Below are positions 42,461 through 50,803 of a stretch of DNA of 64,000 nt, piece after piece. The notes under the pieces were generated by a model. The model had not been told where the DNA came from. It made no database searches and saw only the letters and a program-made list of their open reading frames with translations. Location of the stretch: the NCBI GenBank assembly GCA_036383255.1, contig DASVOS010000010.1, positions 1 to 64,000 of the forward strand, in the 5' to 3' direction. The position numbers and the translations under genes were made by a program. Numbering within the stretch: the first letter of the stretch is position 1; each line of letters opens with the position of its first letter. The DNA is from Gammaproteobacteria bacterium (GTDB lineage: Bacteria > Pseudomonadota > Gammaproteobacteria > Natronospirales > REEB76).

Positions 42461-43465
42461 TTACTTGAGGCGGCCCTGGGCATCCTTGAGCTTGGCGATG
42501 AGGATGGGATCGGCGCGCTCGTTCAGGGAGCCGGCGGTGGCGTACTCGGCCTTCGCCTGGTCCTTGTGGCCCTGGGCTTCGTAGATGTTGCCGAGGCGGA
42601 AATGAGCCCACGCATGCGAAGGCTGGGTGTCCGGCAGGTCCGTGAGCGCGAGGTACTGCTTCAGGGACGCGATGCCCTCGTCGTAGTTCGCCTTGGCGAT
42701 GCCGGCGGTCTTGCCGATCTGGTACCAGGCGGAATGATCGTTCGGGTCCTTGGCCTCAGCCTCATGGAAAGTCTTGAAGGCCTCGGGGTAGCGCTTGGCG
42801 CCCGCGTAGAACATGCCGAGCGCCATGAGGCTGTCGCTGGTCTTGTCCTGGGCGACGGCCTGCTGCAGGTAGCCCACTGCCTCATCGTCCTCGTCCTCGT
42901 GGCCCGCCTCGTTGGCGCGCACCCGCAGGGCCTGGATGGGGTCCAGTTTCTCGATGATCGCCTCCTGGTCATGGGCCTTGGAGGAACTGCCGCCCATGAG
43001 GCCGGGCACCATGATGTAGTACATGGCGAGGCTCACGTGGGCGTCCACGTCGTCCGGCTTGAGCTTGGCGGCTGACTCCCATTCGGCCTTGGCGGACTTC
43101 ATGAGGCCCAGCATGGCGAACATGCCGGTGGAACCGTCGGCCATGCCCTGTTGGGTCTTGAAGCCATAGGCCCCGCCGAGGGCGCTGTGATAGAGGCCAT
43201 TGTTGGGATCGAGAGCGACAGCGGTCTTGAAGGCGGCGATGGCGTCGTCCGCCTTGCCGAGCCCCAGGAGGGCCTGGCCATAGCGGTATTGGACCTCGGC
43301 GTCCTTGGCGTGGTCAGCCAGCAGCGGCTGGATCTGCGCCAGCGCCTTCTGGCAGTAACCGGCTTCCACGTCCTTGATGGCCTGCTCCGGCACTGTGCCC
43401 GCGGAGGCGGCCTGGGCCAGGATTCCCGCGACCAGGAGCGCTACAGTTTTGTAAGCCTGCTTCAT
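42461..43465 (-). CDS. Secreted TPR-repeat protein
   Basis: 334 residues from ATG 43465. Signal peptide 1-22 (ASAGT). The rest is built of tetratricopeptide-type helical pairs: YRYGQALLGLGKADDAIAAFKTAVALDPNN, LMALGMFYAGAKRYPEAFKTFHEAEAKDPN, and AHFRLGNIYEAQGHKDQAKAEYA are clear units. Periplasmic scaffold or adaptor role inferred. First gene of a minus-strand run with the DUF4386 and DUF6326 membrane proteins. Divergent from two TetR genes across a palindromic operator-like site (43481-43501). Confidence 0.82.
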   Translation of the reverse strand: MKQAYKTVALLVAGILAQAASAGTVPEQAIKDVEAGYCQKALAQIQPLLADHAKDAEVQYRYGQALLGLGKADDAIAAFKTAVALDPNNGLYHSALGGAYGFKTQQGMADGSTGMFAMLGLMKSAKAEWESAAKLKPDDVDAHVSLAMYYIMVPGLMGGSSSKAHDQEAIIEKLDPIQALRVRANEAGHEDEDDEAVGYLQQAVAQDKTSDSLMALGMFYAGAKRYPEAFKTFHEAEAKDPNDHSAWYQIGKTAGIAKANYDEGIASLKQYLALTDLPDTQPSHAWAHFRLGNIYEAQGHKDQAKAEYATAGSLNERADPILIAKLKDAQGRLK

Positions 43466-43480
43466 ACCCCAATCCCCGTC

Positions 43481-43501
43481 GTTATAATACTGTTCTATAA
43501 C
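43481..43501. promoter_or_regulatory. Operator-like palindrome between TPR protein and TetR genes
   Basis: GTTATAATACTGTTCTATAAC: outer arms GTTATA/TATAAC are perfect and the inner AC/GT also match. It includes TATAAT and lies 16 bases upstream of the TPR gene start and about 160 bases before the first TetR gene. Probably the TetR-type operator of this divergent pair. Confidence 0.6.
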
Positions 43502-43662
43502 ACTAAAACACCTGCTTGCATTTGGCAAGGGGTGCCTCGGGGATTTTTCAGGGCGCAGATACTAAGGCTTTATCGGCGCCGGGGACGGGTCATTACCTAA
43601 TAGTAATCATCCCCAGGGCGTGACAATTTGACCCTCCGCTCACCATGGTTCAGGGACGAGTC

Positions 43663-44307
43663 ATGCTCAAGACCGCGGAGCTTCCGGGCCGCAATGCGGC
43701 CATCGTGCGGGACCTGCTGCAGGCGGGCGAGATCCGTTCCAGCACCCGCCGCCACATCACCGCGACTGCCCGCCAGTGCTTCCTGCGCTGGGGCATCGAG
43801 GACACATCGCTCAGCGACGTGGCCCGCGCCGCCGGCCTGCCGCTGGCGGACCTTCGGGACCATTTCGACGACAAGCTCAACCTGCTGACGGCGGTATTCG
43901 ACGAGTGCTGGGACGTGCTGAACGCACGGCTCGTGGACGTCGCCGCCACCTCCCTCAGCGCCCGCGACGCGCTGCTCTCCATGCTGGGAGTGGTGCTGCG
44001 CTCGATGGTGCGGGACCGAGATCTCGCGCAGATCATGCTGCTGGAGAGCCACCGGAAGGAGGCCGCATCCTCGCAGGGTTACCGTCAGTTCATCGGTTTC
44101 TGCGGCGAGCTCTCCGCGCGCGGGCGCGAGGACGGCAGCTTCATCAGCACCTGCCGGCCGGAGTCCATCGCCTCCCAGCTCATCCGCGCCGCCGAGAGCG
44201 TGATGCAGTACCGCCGGGCCGCGGCCCAAGGCGGGGAGCTTCCCCTGTCTCCCTCGGCGGAACTGGCTCTCGCCTTCGATATGTTGACCACCGGCCTCAG
44301 GGCCTAG
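43663..44307 (+). CDS. TetR-family regulator A
   Basis: 214 residues from ATG 43663, which has AGGGA eight bases upstream; ATG 43645 lacks one. The N-terminal helix-turn-helix is STRRHITATARQCFLRWGIE, SLSDVARAAGLPLADLRDHFDDKLNLLTAVFD. The C-terminal ligand domain is helical (MLGVVLRSMVRDRDLAQIML). It is a paralogue of the next gene (same FDDK/FDGK-LL-AVFDE-W block). Likely represses the divergent TPR operon and itself; the inducer is unknown. Confidence 0.85.
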   Translation: MLKTAELPGRNAAIVRDLLQAGEIRSSTRRHITATARQCFLRWGIEDTSLSDVARAAGLPLADLRDHFDDKLNLLTAVFDECWDVLNARLVDVAATSLSARDALLSMLGVVLRSMVRDRDLAQIMLLESHRKEAASSQGYRQFIGFCGELSARGREDGSFISTCRPESIASQLIRAAESVMQYRRAAAQGGELPLSPSAELALAFDMLTTGLRA

Positions 44308-44441
44308 GTGCGGCGCGGGGCCTGGCAGTCCGCTCAGGTGTTTGCCAGCGCCGGTTGCGGTGAATCCCCAATGGCGCCGGTAAAACCCTATTAAGACAAT
44401 AGCGCCATGTTCCACGTATAGGGATTTCCCCGGAACAGGCC

Positions 44442-45104
44442 ATGTTGGATTCTCCCACCCCCAAACCGGCGCAGATCCCGCTGTTCAGCCACGGCGCGGA
44501 TGACATAAACCTCAGGCAGTCGGCGGTGCGCCGCCACATCCTCGAGGTCGCGAAGCAGCGCTTCGCGCGCCAGGGTTACGACGGTGTCACCTTCGCCACC
44601 ATCGCCCGCGCCGCGGACGTGCCCTTCGCGCAAGTGCTGATGCACTTCGACGGCAAGCCGAGCCTCCTCGCCGCGGTGTTCGACGAGGGCTGGGCCACCA
44701 TCAATCTGCGCTTCGCCGACATCGTGCTCACCTCGGTGACGGCCCGCGACGCGGTGCTGTCCATGCTGGTGGTCATGACCCACATCCTGGACCGGGACGA
44801 GGACCTGGCGCGCCTCCTGCTCCTCGAAAGCCGCCGCACCCACCCGGCCAACGGCCAGACCGTCTCCTCCAAGGGCTACCAGGACTTCGTGAAGCTGTGC
44901 GTGGACCTCGTCATGCGCGGCCAGAAGGACGGCAGCTTCAGGAACAACTGCCACCCCCGCGTGGCCGCTTCGCTGCTCATCGGCGCGGCGGAGAGCCTGT
45001 TGCGGGACCGGCTGATCGCAGACCAGGAGGGCGGGGCGCAGCCCTACTCCAAGGAGCAGATCGCCACGGTTTTCGAGGCGCTGGTGTCGTACCTGAAGCC
45101 TTGA
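44442..45104 (+). CDS. TetR-family regulator B
   Basis: 220 residues. Helix-turn-helix: RRHILEVAKQRFARQGYDGV, TFATIARAADVPFAQVLMHFDGKPSLLAAVFDEGW. The helical ligand domain (LTSVTARDAVLSMLVVMTHI, LARLLLLESRR) parallels regulator A, indicating tandem duplication. Regulator A ends 134 bases upstream. The start codon is preceded by CCGGAACAGG, a weak ribosome site. Target unknown; may act on the same operator family. Confidence 0.85.
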   Translation: MLDSPTPKPAQIPLFSHGADDINLRQSAVRRHILEVAKQRFARQGYDGVTFATIARAADVPFAQVLMHFDGKPSLLAAVFDEGWATINLRFADIVLTSVTARDAVLSMLVVMTHILDRDEDLARLLLLESRRTHPANGQTVSSKGYQDFVKLCVDLVMRGQKDGSFRNNCHPRVAASLLIGAAESLLRDRLIADQEGGAQPYSKEQIATVFEALVSYLKP

Positions 45105-45105
45105 A

Positions 45106-45129
45106 GCCCGGCGGGGAAATCCGCCGGGC
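45106..45129 (+). terminator. Hairpin after TetR regulator B
   Basis: Nine-base perfect stem GCCCGGCGG / CCGCCGGGC with a six-base loop GGAAAT, starting one base after the TetR stop. No T-run follows. Confidence 0.5.
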
Positions 45130-45272
45130 AACCCAATCGTTGCACCCTCTTTGAGCGGCTCATTTGACAGATGTCAGAGTCGCTCTTTTTTTACCGGCCT
45201 GATGTCACCACCGCTTCACCGGTCTCCAGCTACAATCCCGGACCTTCAATCCACCTTTGGGAGGGGAAGAAG

Positions 45273-46049
45273 ATGAAGACGAACCTCAGGATCTCCTTGC
45301 TCGCCATGGCGCTCGCTGCGCCGCTGGTGGCGTTCGCCGCCGCCTCCGGCGGCAAGGGCGCCACGCCGGCCTACGTGACCGCCGCCATCAACGACGCCGC
45401 CCGCAAGGACGATGCCGCCGATGACGCGCGCCGCAAGCTCGCCGAGGTGATGACCTTCGCCGAGGTGAAGCCGGGCCAGAAGGTGGCGGAACTGGTGCCG
45501 GGCCAGGGCTACTGGACCAAGGTGTTCAGCGGCATCGTGGGCCCCAGCGGCCAGGTCTACACCGTGTGGCCGAACGAGATGGACAAGTACTCGGCCGAGA
45601 GCTTCAAGAAGTGGCAGGACCTCGTCACCCGGGCGCCCTATACCAACGTCAAGCTGCTGCACCAGGCGGCTGCCAAGCTGGATCTGCCGGAGTCGGTGGA
45701 CCTGGTGTTCACCGTGCAGAACTACCACGACTACCACGACAAGTTCATGGGCCCCGTGGACATGGCCTCGTTCAACAAGCAGGTGTTCAGCGCGCTGAAG
45801 CCGGGCGGCCTGTACGTGATCGTGGACCACGTGGCGCCGGCGGGCTCGGGCTTCGCGGACACGGACACCACGCACCGCGTGGATCCGGAAGCGGTTAAGA
45901 AGGAAGTCGAGGCGGCGGGCTTCAAGTTCGAGGGCGCGAGCGATGCGCTCAGGAACCCGGCCGACAAGCACGAGGTGGGCGTGTTCGACAAGTCGATCCG
46001 CGGCCACACGGACCAGTTCATCTACAAGTTCAGGAAGCCGGCCCACTGA
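45273..46049 (+). CDS. Secreted predicted methyltransferase, copy B
   Basis: 258 residues from ATG 45273 with GGGAGGGG upstream. Signal peptide 1-22 or so (VAFAAAS). Same fold as the protein at 33567: VAELVPGQGYWTKVFSG, YTVWPNEMDKYSAESF, VDLVFTVQNYHDYHDKFMG, LKPGGLYVIVDHVAP and SGFADTDTTHRVDPE. COG4798 type. The strong conservation between copies (including the NYHDYHD and TDTTHR segments) suggests a kept function. A TACAAT box near 45231 may be the -10. Confidence 0.82.
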   Translation: MKTNLRISLLAMALAAPLVAFAAASGGKGATPAYVTAAINDAARKDDAADDARRKLAEVMTFAEVKPGQKVAELVPGQGYWTKVFSGIVGPSGQVYTVWPNEMDKYSAESFKKWQDLVTRAPYTNVKLLHQAAAKLDLPESVDLVFTVQNYHDYHDKFMGPVDMASFNKQVFSALKPGGLYVIVDHVAPAGSGFADTDTTHRVDPEAVKKEVEAAGFKFEGASDALRNPADKHEVGVFDKSIRGHTDQFIYKFRKPAH

Positions 46050-46072
46050 CGGGCCGCCAACCGTACCGGCGA

Positions 46073-46108
46073 CATGCCTGCCGGCTGCTAGGTCAGCCGG
46101 CAGGCATG
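46073..46108. terminator. Perfect 14-base hairpin between convergent genes
   Basis: CATGCCTGCCGGCT / AGCCGGCAGGCATG with loop GCTAGGTC. Lies between the methyltransferase stop (46049) and the hemerythrin stop (46179). No T-run on either side. Confidence 0.55.
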
Positions 46109-46178
46109 CCTCGGAACCCCCTAAACTGATCTCCCCATCGTCCAGGAACCCGGCGGGAGCCCGCCGGATCGAAGCCTT

Positions 46179-46676
46179 TCAATAAGTCTCGGGCGGCATG
46201 TAGAGCGTGTAGAAGGAGCCTTCCGCCCGCTCGACCCGCTCGCAGAACTCCTCGCTCACGCCGCTGATCTCGATGCCGAAGCGCATCGCGGTGCGCTCGG
46301 TCACCGGATAATTCAGATAGTGGTTCAGGAAGCTGTCCACCGCGCGCTCGATGTAGCTCGAGTTCGCGCGCATCTCCTTGAGCAGGTCCTTGGCGTCCGC
46401 GCCCTTGAGATGGCCGGAAAGGTAGTCCTGCAGCTCATCGTGCTCCTTCCTCAGGTGCACGACTAGCTCATCCTTGAACTGCTGCAGGGTACCCCGCACT
46501 TCTTCGTACCGGCCCTGTTGGGCGGCGCTATGGGCCTTCACCAGCAGCATCACGAGCTCGCGGTGCTGATGGGTGAGGGCCGCGACCAGGCTGGGATCAT
46601 AGGGGACTTCCGGCGCCGCCTCGGCGGAGGGCGGCACGCCTTTCTTGGGCTGCTTGCGGAAGAAGGCGTTGAGCAT
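46179..46676 (-). CDS. Hemerythrin-like (HHE) domain protein, copy B
   Basis: 165 residues from ATG 46676. ALTHQHRELVMLLVKAHSAA, VHLRKEHDELQDYLSGHL and RVERAEGSFYTLYMPPETY match copy A at 26898 position by position. Di-iron hemerythrin fold; oxygen, nitric oxide or redox sensing inferred. It starts MLNAFFRKQPKKG, a basic entry that is not a signal peptide. Monocistronic by spacing. Confidence 0.78.
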   Translation of the reverse strand: MLNAFFRKQPKKGVPPSAEAAPEVPYDPSLVAALTHQHRELVMLLVKAHSAAQQGRYEEVRGTLQQFKDELVVHLRKEHDELQDYLSGHLKGADAKDLLKEMRANSSYIERAVDSFLNHYLNYPVTERTAMRFGIEISGVSEEFCERVERAEGSFYTLYMPPETY

Positions 46677-46856
46677 GGATTCCCCGTCGTTCCTGACTGC
46701 GCTGCCGTGGTGGCCCAGGTGGTATTCCATGGGTCATAGCATCGCCAAGTGGCGGGGAAGGTTATGTAGGCGCCATCCTACTGGGCGTGTAATCCAGGCG
46801 CGGGACCGGGGGTAAGGCAGGTCCCGGCGGGCAGCCTGATTTTGGGAAGGAATTCC

Positions 46857-47186
46857 CTAATCCACGATGAACAGCTTCGCCCCTACGGGGGTGGAAGAAC
46901 GGTGAGGTTCGGCGTCGTCCGCCACCTGGTAGCTCATGCCGGGCTTCAAGGTGAACTCGCGGCCGTCCTCGAGCCGGGTGTGCAGCTCGCCCTCCAGGCA
47001 CAGGAGGATGTGGCCCTTCTTGCACCAGTGGTCGGAGACGTAGCCGGGGGTGTATTCCACCAGGCGCACGCGCAGGCTCCCGAACTGGCGGGTGCGCCAG
47101 TAGGCCTTGCCGCTTTCGGCGGGATGCTCGGTGCGCTCGATCTCGGACCAGTCGGTGGTGCCGAAGGGGATGCCGGACATCTGCAT
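46857..47186 (-). CDS. DHCW-type small cupin protein
   Basis: 109 residues. One cupin barrel: LRVRLVEYTPGYVSDHWCKKGHILLCLEGELHTRLEDGREF carries the first motif with the family's D-H-W-C cluster, and PGMSYQVADDAEPHRSST the second. The metal site probably uses the two histidines of the first motif and His in EPHRS. Cytoplasmic; substrate unknown. The gene follows the PhzF-like gene by two bases on the same strand, so they form an operon. Confidence 0.78.
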   Translation of the reverse strand: MQMSGIPFGTTDWSEIERTEHPAESGKAYWRTRQFGSLRVRLVEYTPGYVSDHWCKKGHILLCLEGELHTRLEDGREFTLKPGMSYQVADDAEPHRSSTPVGAKLFIVD

Positions 47187-47188
47187 GG

Positions 47189-47974
47189 TTATATCTCCGC
47201 CTCGCCTTCCATGTAGAAGACCGCGCTGCCCTCGAGTTCGACCCGCTCACCCTTCAGCCGGCACAGCACCTCGCCGCCCCGGGACGAGGCCTGGAAGGCG
47301 CGGAACGCGGTCTTGCCCAGGCGTTTCGCCCAATAGGGCGCCAGCATGCAGTGGGCGGCGCCGGTGACCGGATCCTCGGGGATGCCCTTGGCGGGGGCGA
47401 AGTAGCGGCTGATGAAGTCGTAGCCGCCGTCGCCCGGCGCGGTGGCGATGATGCCGGGGCGGTCGATGCGCGCCACCGCCGCCATGTCCGGCGCGAGCTT
47501 GCGCAGCTCGGCGGCGCTCTCCAGCACCGCGAGGTAGTTGAAGGCGTTGACGTAGACCTCCGCGACCTTCGCGCCCAGGGCGCCGGTGAGGCCGGCAGGC
47601 CCGGCGGTGCGCTCGCAGGGCCGCGCCGGGAAATCCAGCACGTAGCCGCTGGCGCCGCGCGCCACCGTGAGCGGTCCGCTGGCGGAATGGAACACCACGC
47701 GCTGGCGGCCGGGCTCGAGCTTCTCCATCACCACCGCAGCGCTCGCGAGCGTGCCGTGGCCGCAGAGCGGTACCTCCACGTGGGGCGTGAACCAGCGCAG
47801 CCTGTAGTCGCCGCCCTGCGGCACCAGGAACGCGGTCTCGGAAAGGTTGTTCTCGGCGGCGATGGCCTGCAGCACCGAGTCGGCCGGGAAGGCCGCGAGT
47901 GGCATCACCGCAGCGGGGTTGCCCGCGAAGCGGCGGCTGGTGAAGGCGTCGACCTGGTAGATGGGCGTGCGCAT
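47189..47974 (-). CDS. PhzF-family isomerase-like protein
   Basis: 261 residues, typical size. Landmarks: YQVDAFTSRRFAGNPAAV at the start with the catalytic-region Glu later in AENNLSETAFLVP, LRWFTPHVEVPLCGHGTLA, and FISRYFAPAKGIPEDPVTGAAHCMLAPYWA. Members catalyse proton-shift isomerisations (phenazine biosynthesis in the founder); the substrate here is unknown and no phenazine genes are present. Co-transcribed with the cupin gene downstream. Confidence 0.88.
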   Translation of the reverse strand: MRTPIYQVDAFTSRRFAGNPAAVMPLAAFPADSVLQAIAAENNLSETAFLVPQGGDYRLRWFTPHVEVPLCGHGTLASAAVVMEKLEPGRQRVVFHSASGPLTVARGASGYVLDFPARPCERTAGPAGLTGALGAKVAEVYVNAFNYLAVLESAAELRKLAPDMAAVARIDRPGIIATAPGDGGYDFISRYFAPAKGIPEDPVTGAAHCMLAPYWAKRLGKTAFRAFQASSRGGEVLCRLKGERVELEGSAVFYMEGEAEI

Positions 47975-48031
47975 GACGGCTCCCGTGTGGGGAGCGCAGA
48001 TTCTACCCGCGACCGGCCGCGGGGTGTGCCG

Positions 48032-48229
48032 CTATTCCTTCTGCTGCAGCAAGCCTTCCAGCGCCTCCTTGTCCACATGCACCACGACCGCCACGAGGCG
48101 CTCGGGGTCGATGGGGGGCGCCGTCTTCGCGTCGCCGTCCGGGTCCGTGGCAGGCGTCTCGGGTACGGCATGGGTGATACGGCCTGCCCGGTGGCTGATG
48201 ATGTGTTCCAGTCCGATCTTGGATTTCAT
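48032..48229 (-). CDS. Small acidic protein of unknown function
   Basis: 65 residues from ATG 48229 with GGGAGGG upstream, giving MKSKIGLEHIISHRAGRITH. The middle is Pro/Asp/Ala-rich and the end reads VAVVVHVDKEALEGLLQQKE, a possible helix. No signal peptide or family. The good ribosome site argues for a real gene. Confidence 0.5.
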   Translation of the reverse strand: MKSKIGLEHIISHRAGRITHAVPETPATDPDGDAKTAPPIDPERLVAVVVHVDKEALEGLLQQKE

Positions 48230-48324
48230 GGCGTTCCCTCCCTGGAGGTGCATGCCAGCTATATCAGCGCGCCGCTTCATACGCATCGGGCAAGCACCTC
48301 AATGGATGCCTTAGACTTGGGGCC

Positions 48325-49113
48325 ATGGATGCCTGCCCCAAATGCGCCTACGCCCGCCAGCCGAAGGACCTGGACCCTTATCTGGAGTGTCCGCGCTGCG
48401 GCATCGTGTTCGCGAAATACGCGAAGCACCATGCTGCGCCCGCGCCGGTGCCGGCTGAGGGGCCGGTGGAAGTGGCGGAGGAGGCGGAAGAGCTGCCCCT
48501 GACGTTCTGGCAAAGAGCGCACGACCGGCTGTTCGAGCTGCCGGAGAAGCCCGACCCGCTGGTGATGGCGGCCCAGGCGCTGGTGCTGGCGGTGATGGTG
48601 GCCTGGGGCATCAGGCTCATCACCTATAAGGTGATCACCGCCGAGATCATGTACTCCTTCCTGCACAACGTGGACCTGCCGATCCACGAGTTCGGCCACG
48701 TGCTGTTCCGGCCGCTGGGGGAGTGGATGATGTACCTGGGTGGCAGCCTGTTCCAATGCCTGCTGCCCGCTCTCATCGGCATGGTGTTCCTGTTCAGGCA
48801 GCGCAACCCCTTCGCTGCCGCGTTCTGCCTGTGGTGGACCGCGGAGAACGTGCTGGACGTGGCCCCCTACATCCGCGACGCGAAGCTGATGGCGATGCCG
48901 CTGGTGGGGGAATGGAACGACGAGGTGGCGGAGCTGCACGTGCTGCGCCACGACTGGCACAACATCCTGCTGAAGTTCAACGCGGTGGACGCGGCGCCGG
49001 TCCTGGGGTCCCTCGCGCATGCGCTGGGCGCGGGGCTGATGGCGCTGTCCTGGCTGTGGGGCGGCCTGTGGCTGTGGAAGGCCTGGCAGCAGCAGCGGGA
49101 CGCGGCCTACTGA
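48325..49113 (+). CDS. Zinc-ribbon membrane protein with a HEFGH motif
   Basis: 262 residues. The N-terminus is a zinc ribbon: C4-x2-C7 and C22-x2-C25 (CPKCAYA, ECPRCGIVFAKYAK). An acidic linker follows, then about five hydrophobic segments. In the first membrane block comes LPIHEFGHVLFRP, with H121-E-F-G-H125, an HExxH zinc-protease-type motif. The rest has no clear second ligand motif (the NPDG/LDG of site-2 proteases was not seen). Could be a membrane protease-like protein; function unknown. Confidence 0.72.
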   Translation: MDACPKCAYARQPKDLDPYLECPRCGIVFAKYAKHHAAPAPVPAEGPVEVAEEAEELPLTFWQRAHDRLFELPEKPDPLVMAAQALVLAVMVAWGIRLITYKVITAEIMYSFLHNVDLPIHEFGHVLFRPLGEWMMYLGGSLFQCLLPALIGMVFLFRQRNPFAAAFCLWWTAENVLDVAPYIRDAKLMAMPLVGEWNDEVAELHVLRHDWHNILLKFNAVDAAPVLGSLAHALGAGLMALSWLWGGLWLWKAWQQQRDAAY

Positions 49114-49114
49114 T

Positions 49115-50638
49115 TCATTCCTGTCCCATGCGCGCGGCGGTCTCGAGGCTCAGCTTGTCGCGGTAGATGGTGGCGAGCGCCATGAGCTTGCCGCCCAGCA
49201 GGTAGCTCACGGCGCAGTCCAGCCTGGCGGGATCGCCGTCCACCCGGATCTCGTCCCACTTCTCGGCATGGCCCACGTAGTTGATGGCCACGTCGTAATG
49301 CTGGCTCCAGAAGAACGGCACCGCCGTGAAGCGCTCGCGGTAGCCCAGCATGTTGCGTGCCGCCGTCTCGCCCTGGCGCTGCGCCACCACCCAGTGCTCG
49401 ACGCGGATGGGCGCGCCGCTATGCCGGTCCGGCCAGCGGGCGATGTCGCCGGCGGCGAAGATGCCGGGCTCGCTGGTCTCGAGGTACTCGTCCACCAGCA
49501 CGCCCTTGTCCTGCCTGAGCCCGAGCTTGTCCGCGAGCGCGGTGACGGGCCTGACGCCCACGCCGATGACCACCAGGTCCGCGGCGAGCCTGGCGCCGCC
49601 GCTCAGGGTGGCTTCGTCCTTGCCGATGGCGGTGACGGTCTGGCCCAGGTTGAACACCACGCCCTTCTGCTCGTGCAGGCCCCGCACGAAGTCGCCGAGC
49701 TGCGGCCCCAGCACCCGCTCCAGCGGGCGCGCCTCCGGCCCCACCACCTGCACCTCGAGGCCGCGCGCGCGCAACGAGGCGGCGGCTTCCAGGCCGATGA
49801 AGCTCGCGCCGATGACGAGCGCGCGCTTGGCGCCGGCCTCGATGCCCCTGACGATGCCTTCGCTGTCGGCGAGGGTGCGCAGGTAATGCACATGGGACTG
49901 GTCGGCGCCCGGCGTCGGCAGTCTCACGGGCTCGGCGCCGGTGGCGAGCAGCAGCGCACCGAAGCTGTGCTGCTGGCCATCGGCGGTGCGCAGGGTCTTC
50001 GCCGCCGCGTCGATGGAGTCCACGCGGGCATGCATGAGCGTGATGTCGTGCTGCTTGAAATGCTTCTCGCCATGCACCGGCACCCAGGCGGCGGGCGCGG
50101 TGCCGGCGAGGAAATCCTTGGAGAGGTTAGGCCGGTCCGGCGGCAGGCCTGCCTCGGCGCTGATGAGGGTGACGGGGCCCTGGTAGCCCGAGAAACGCAG
50201 GGTGGTGGCGGCTGCCTCGCCCGCCGCGCCGCCGCCCACAATGACCACCGACTCCGGCGGCTTCGCGTCCGCGGGCCGCTTGCGCGCGCTCACGCTCACG
50301 GGCGGCAGCTTCTCGCCCACGAACAGCTTGCCGTCACGCTGTTCCACCTTCCAGCGCGGCAGCGGGTTCAGGGCCGGCGCCGCCAGTGCTTCACCGTTGC
50401 GCAGGCTGAAGCAGGCGTGATGCCAGGGACAGCGCACCGTGTCGCCCACCACCAGCCCCTTCGCGAGCGGCCCGTGGTAGTGGCTGCACTCGGCACCGAT
50501 GGCTGAGTAGCCGTCGCCCAAGGCAGCGAGCAGCACCGCGTCCTTGTCCACGTGGCCGAGCAGGGGACTGCCGGGCTTCACCTCCGAAGCGGGCACGCCC
50601 TGGGTGAGGTCGGGACCGGAGGGCTTGGACTTGGCCAT
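49115..50638 (-). CDS. Rieske-ferredoxin plus FAD-dependent reductase (AIF-like)
   Basis: 507 residues from ATG 50638. The N-terminal Rieske domain (about 10-110) has ligands C-x-H in ECSHYHGPL and C-x2-H in CPWHHACF for a 2Fe-2S cluster. Then comes a two-dinucleotide FAD/NAD(P)H oxidoreductase: VVIVGGGAAGEAAA, GALLLATGAEPVRLP, RALVIGASFIGLEAA, and GIFAAGDIARWPD. The C-terminal domain is short. Resembles apoptosis-inducing-factor-like and ferredoxin reductase enzymes. Electron partner unknown; no ferredoxin gene adjoins. Cytoplasmic. Confidence 0.88.
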   Translation of the reverse strand: MAKSKPSGPDLTQGVPASEVKPGSPLLGHVDKDAVLLAALGDGYSAIGAECSHYHGPLAKGLVVGDTVRCPWHHACFSLRNGEALAAPALNPLPRWKVEQRDGKLFVGEKLPPVSVSARKRPADAKPPESVVIVGGGAAGEAAATTLRFSGYQGPVTLISAEAGLPPDRPNLSKDFLAGTAPAAWVPVHGEKHFKQHDITLMHARVDSIDAAAKTLRTADGQQHSFGALLLATGAEPVRLPTPGADQSHVHYLRTLADSEGIVRGIEAGAKRALVIGASFIGLEAAASLRARGLEVQVVGPEARPLERVLGPQLGDFVRGLHEQKGVVFNLGQTVTAIGKDEATLSGGARLAADLVVIGVGVRPVTALADKLGLRQDKGVLVDEYLETSEPGIFAAGDIARWPDRHSGAPIRVEHWVVAQRQGETAARNMLGYRERFTAVPFFWSQHYDVAINYVGHAEKWDEIRVDGDPARLDCAVSYLLGGKLMALATIYRDKLSLETAARMGQE

Positions 50639-50803
50639 GATATGTCTCGCTTGTCGTGGGTTTCTGGCAAGGCACCCCAATCTTACTACCGCGTCATGAC
50701 GGCGGCGCTTATGTAAATGGGAAGCGCGCGATGGGGGCGGACAGCGACGCGATTTGCGTGGCAGCGCACAGACGCGCCGCACACATCGCCGCAGTATCGG
50801 ACC

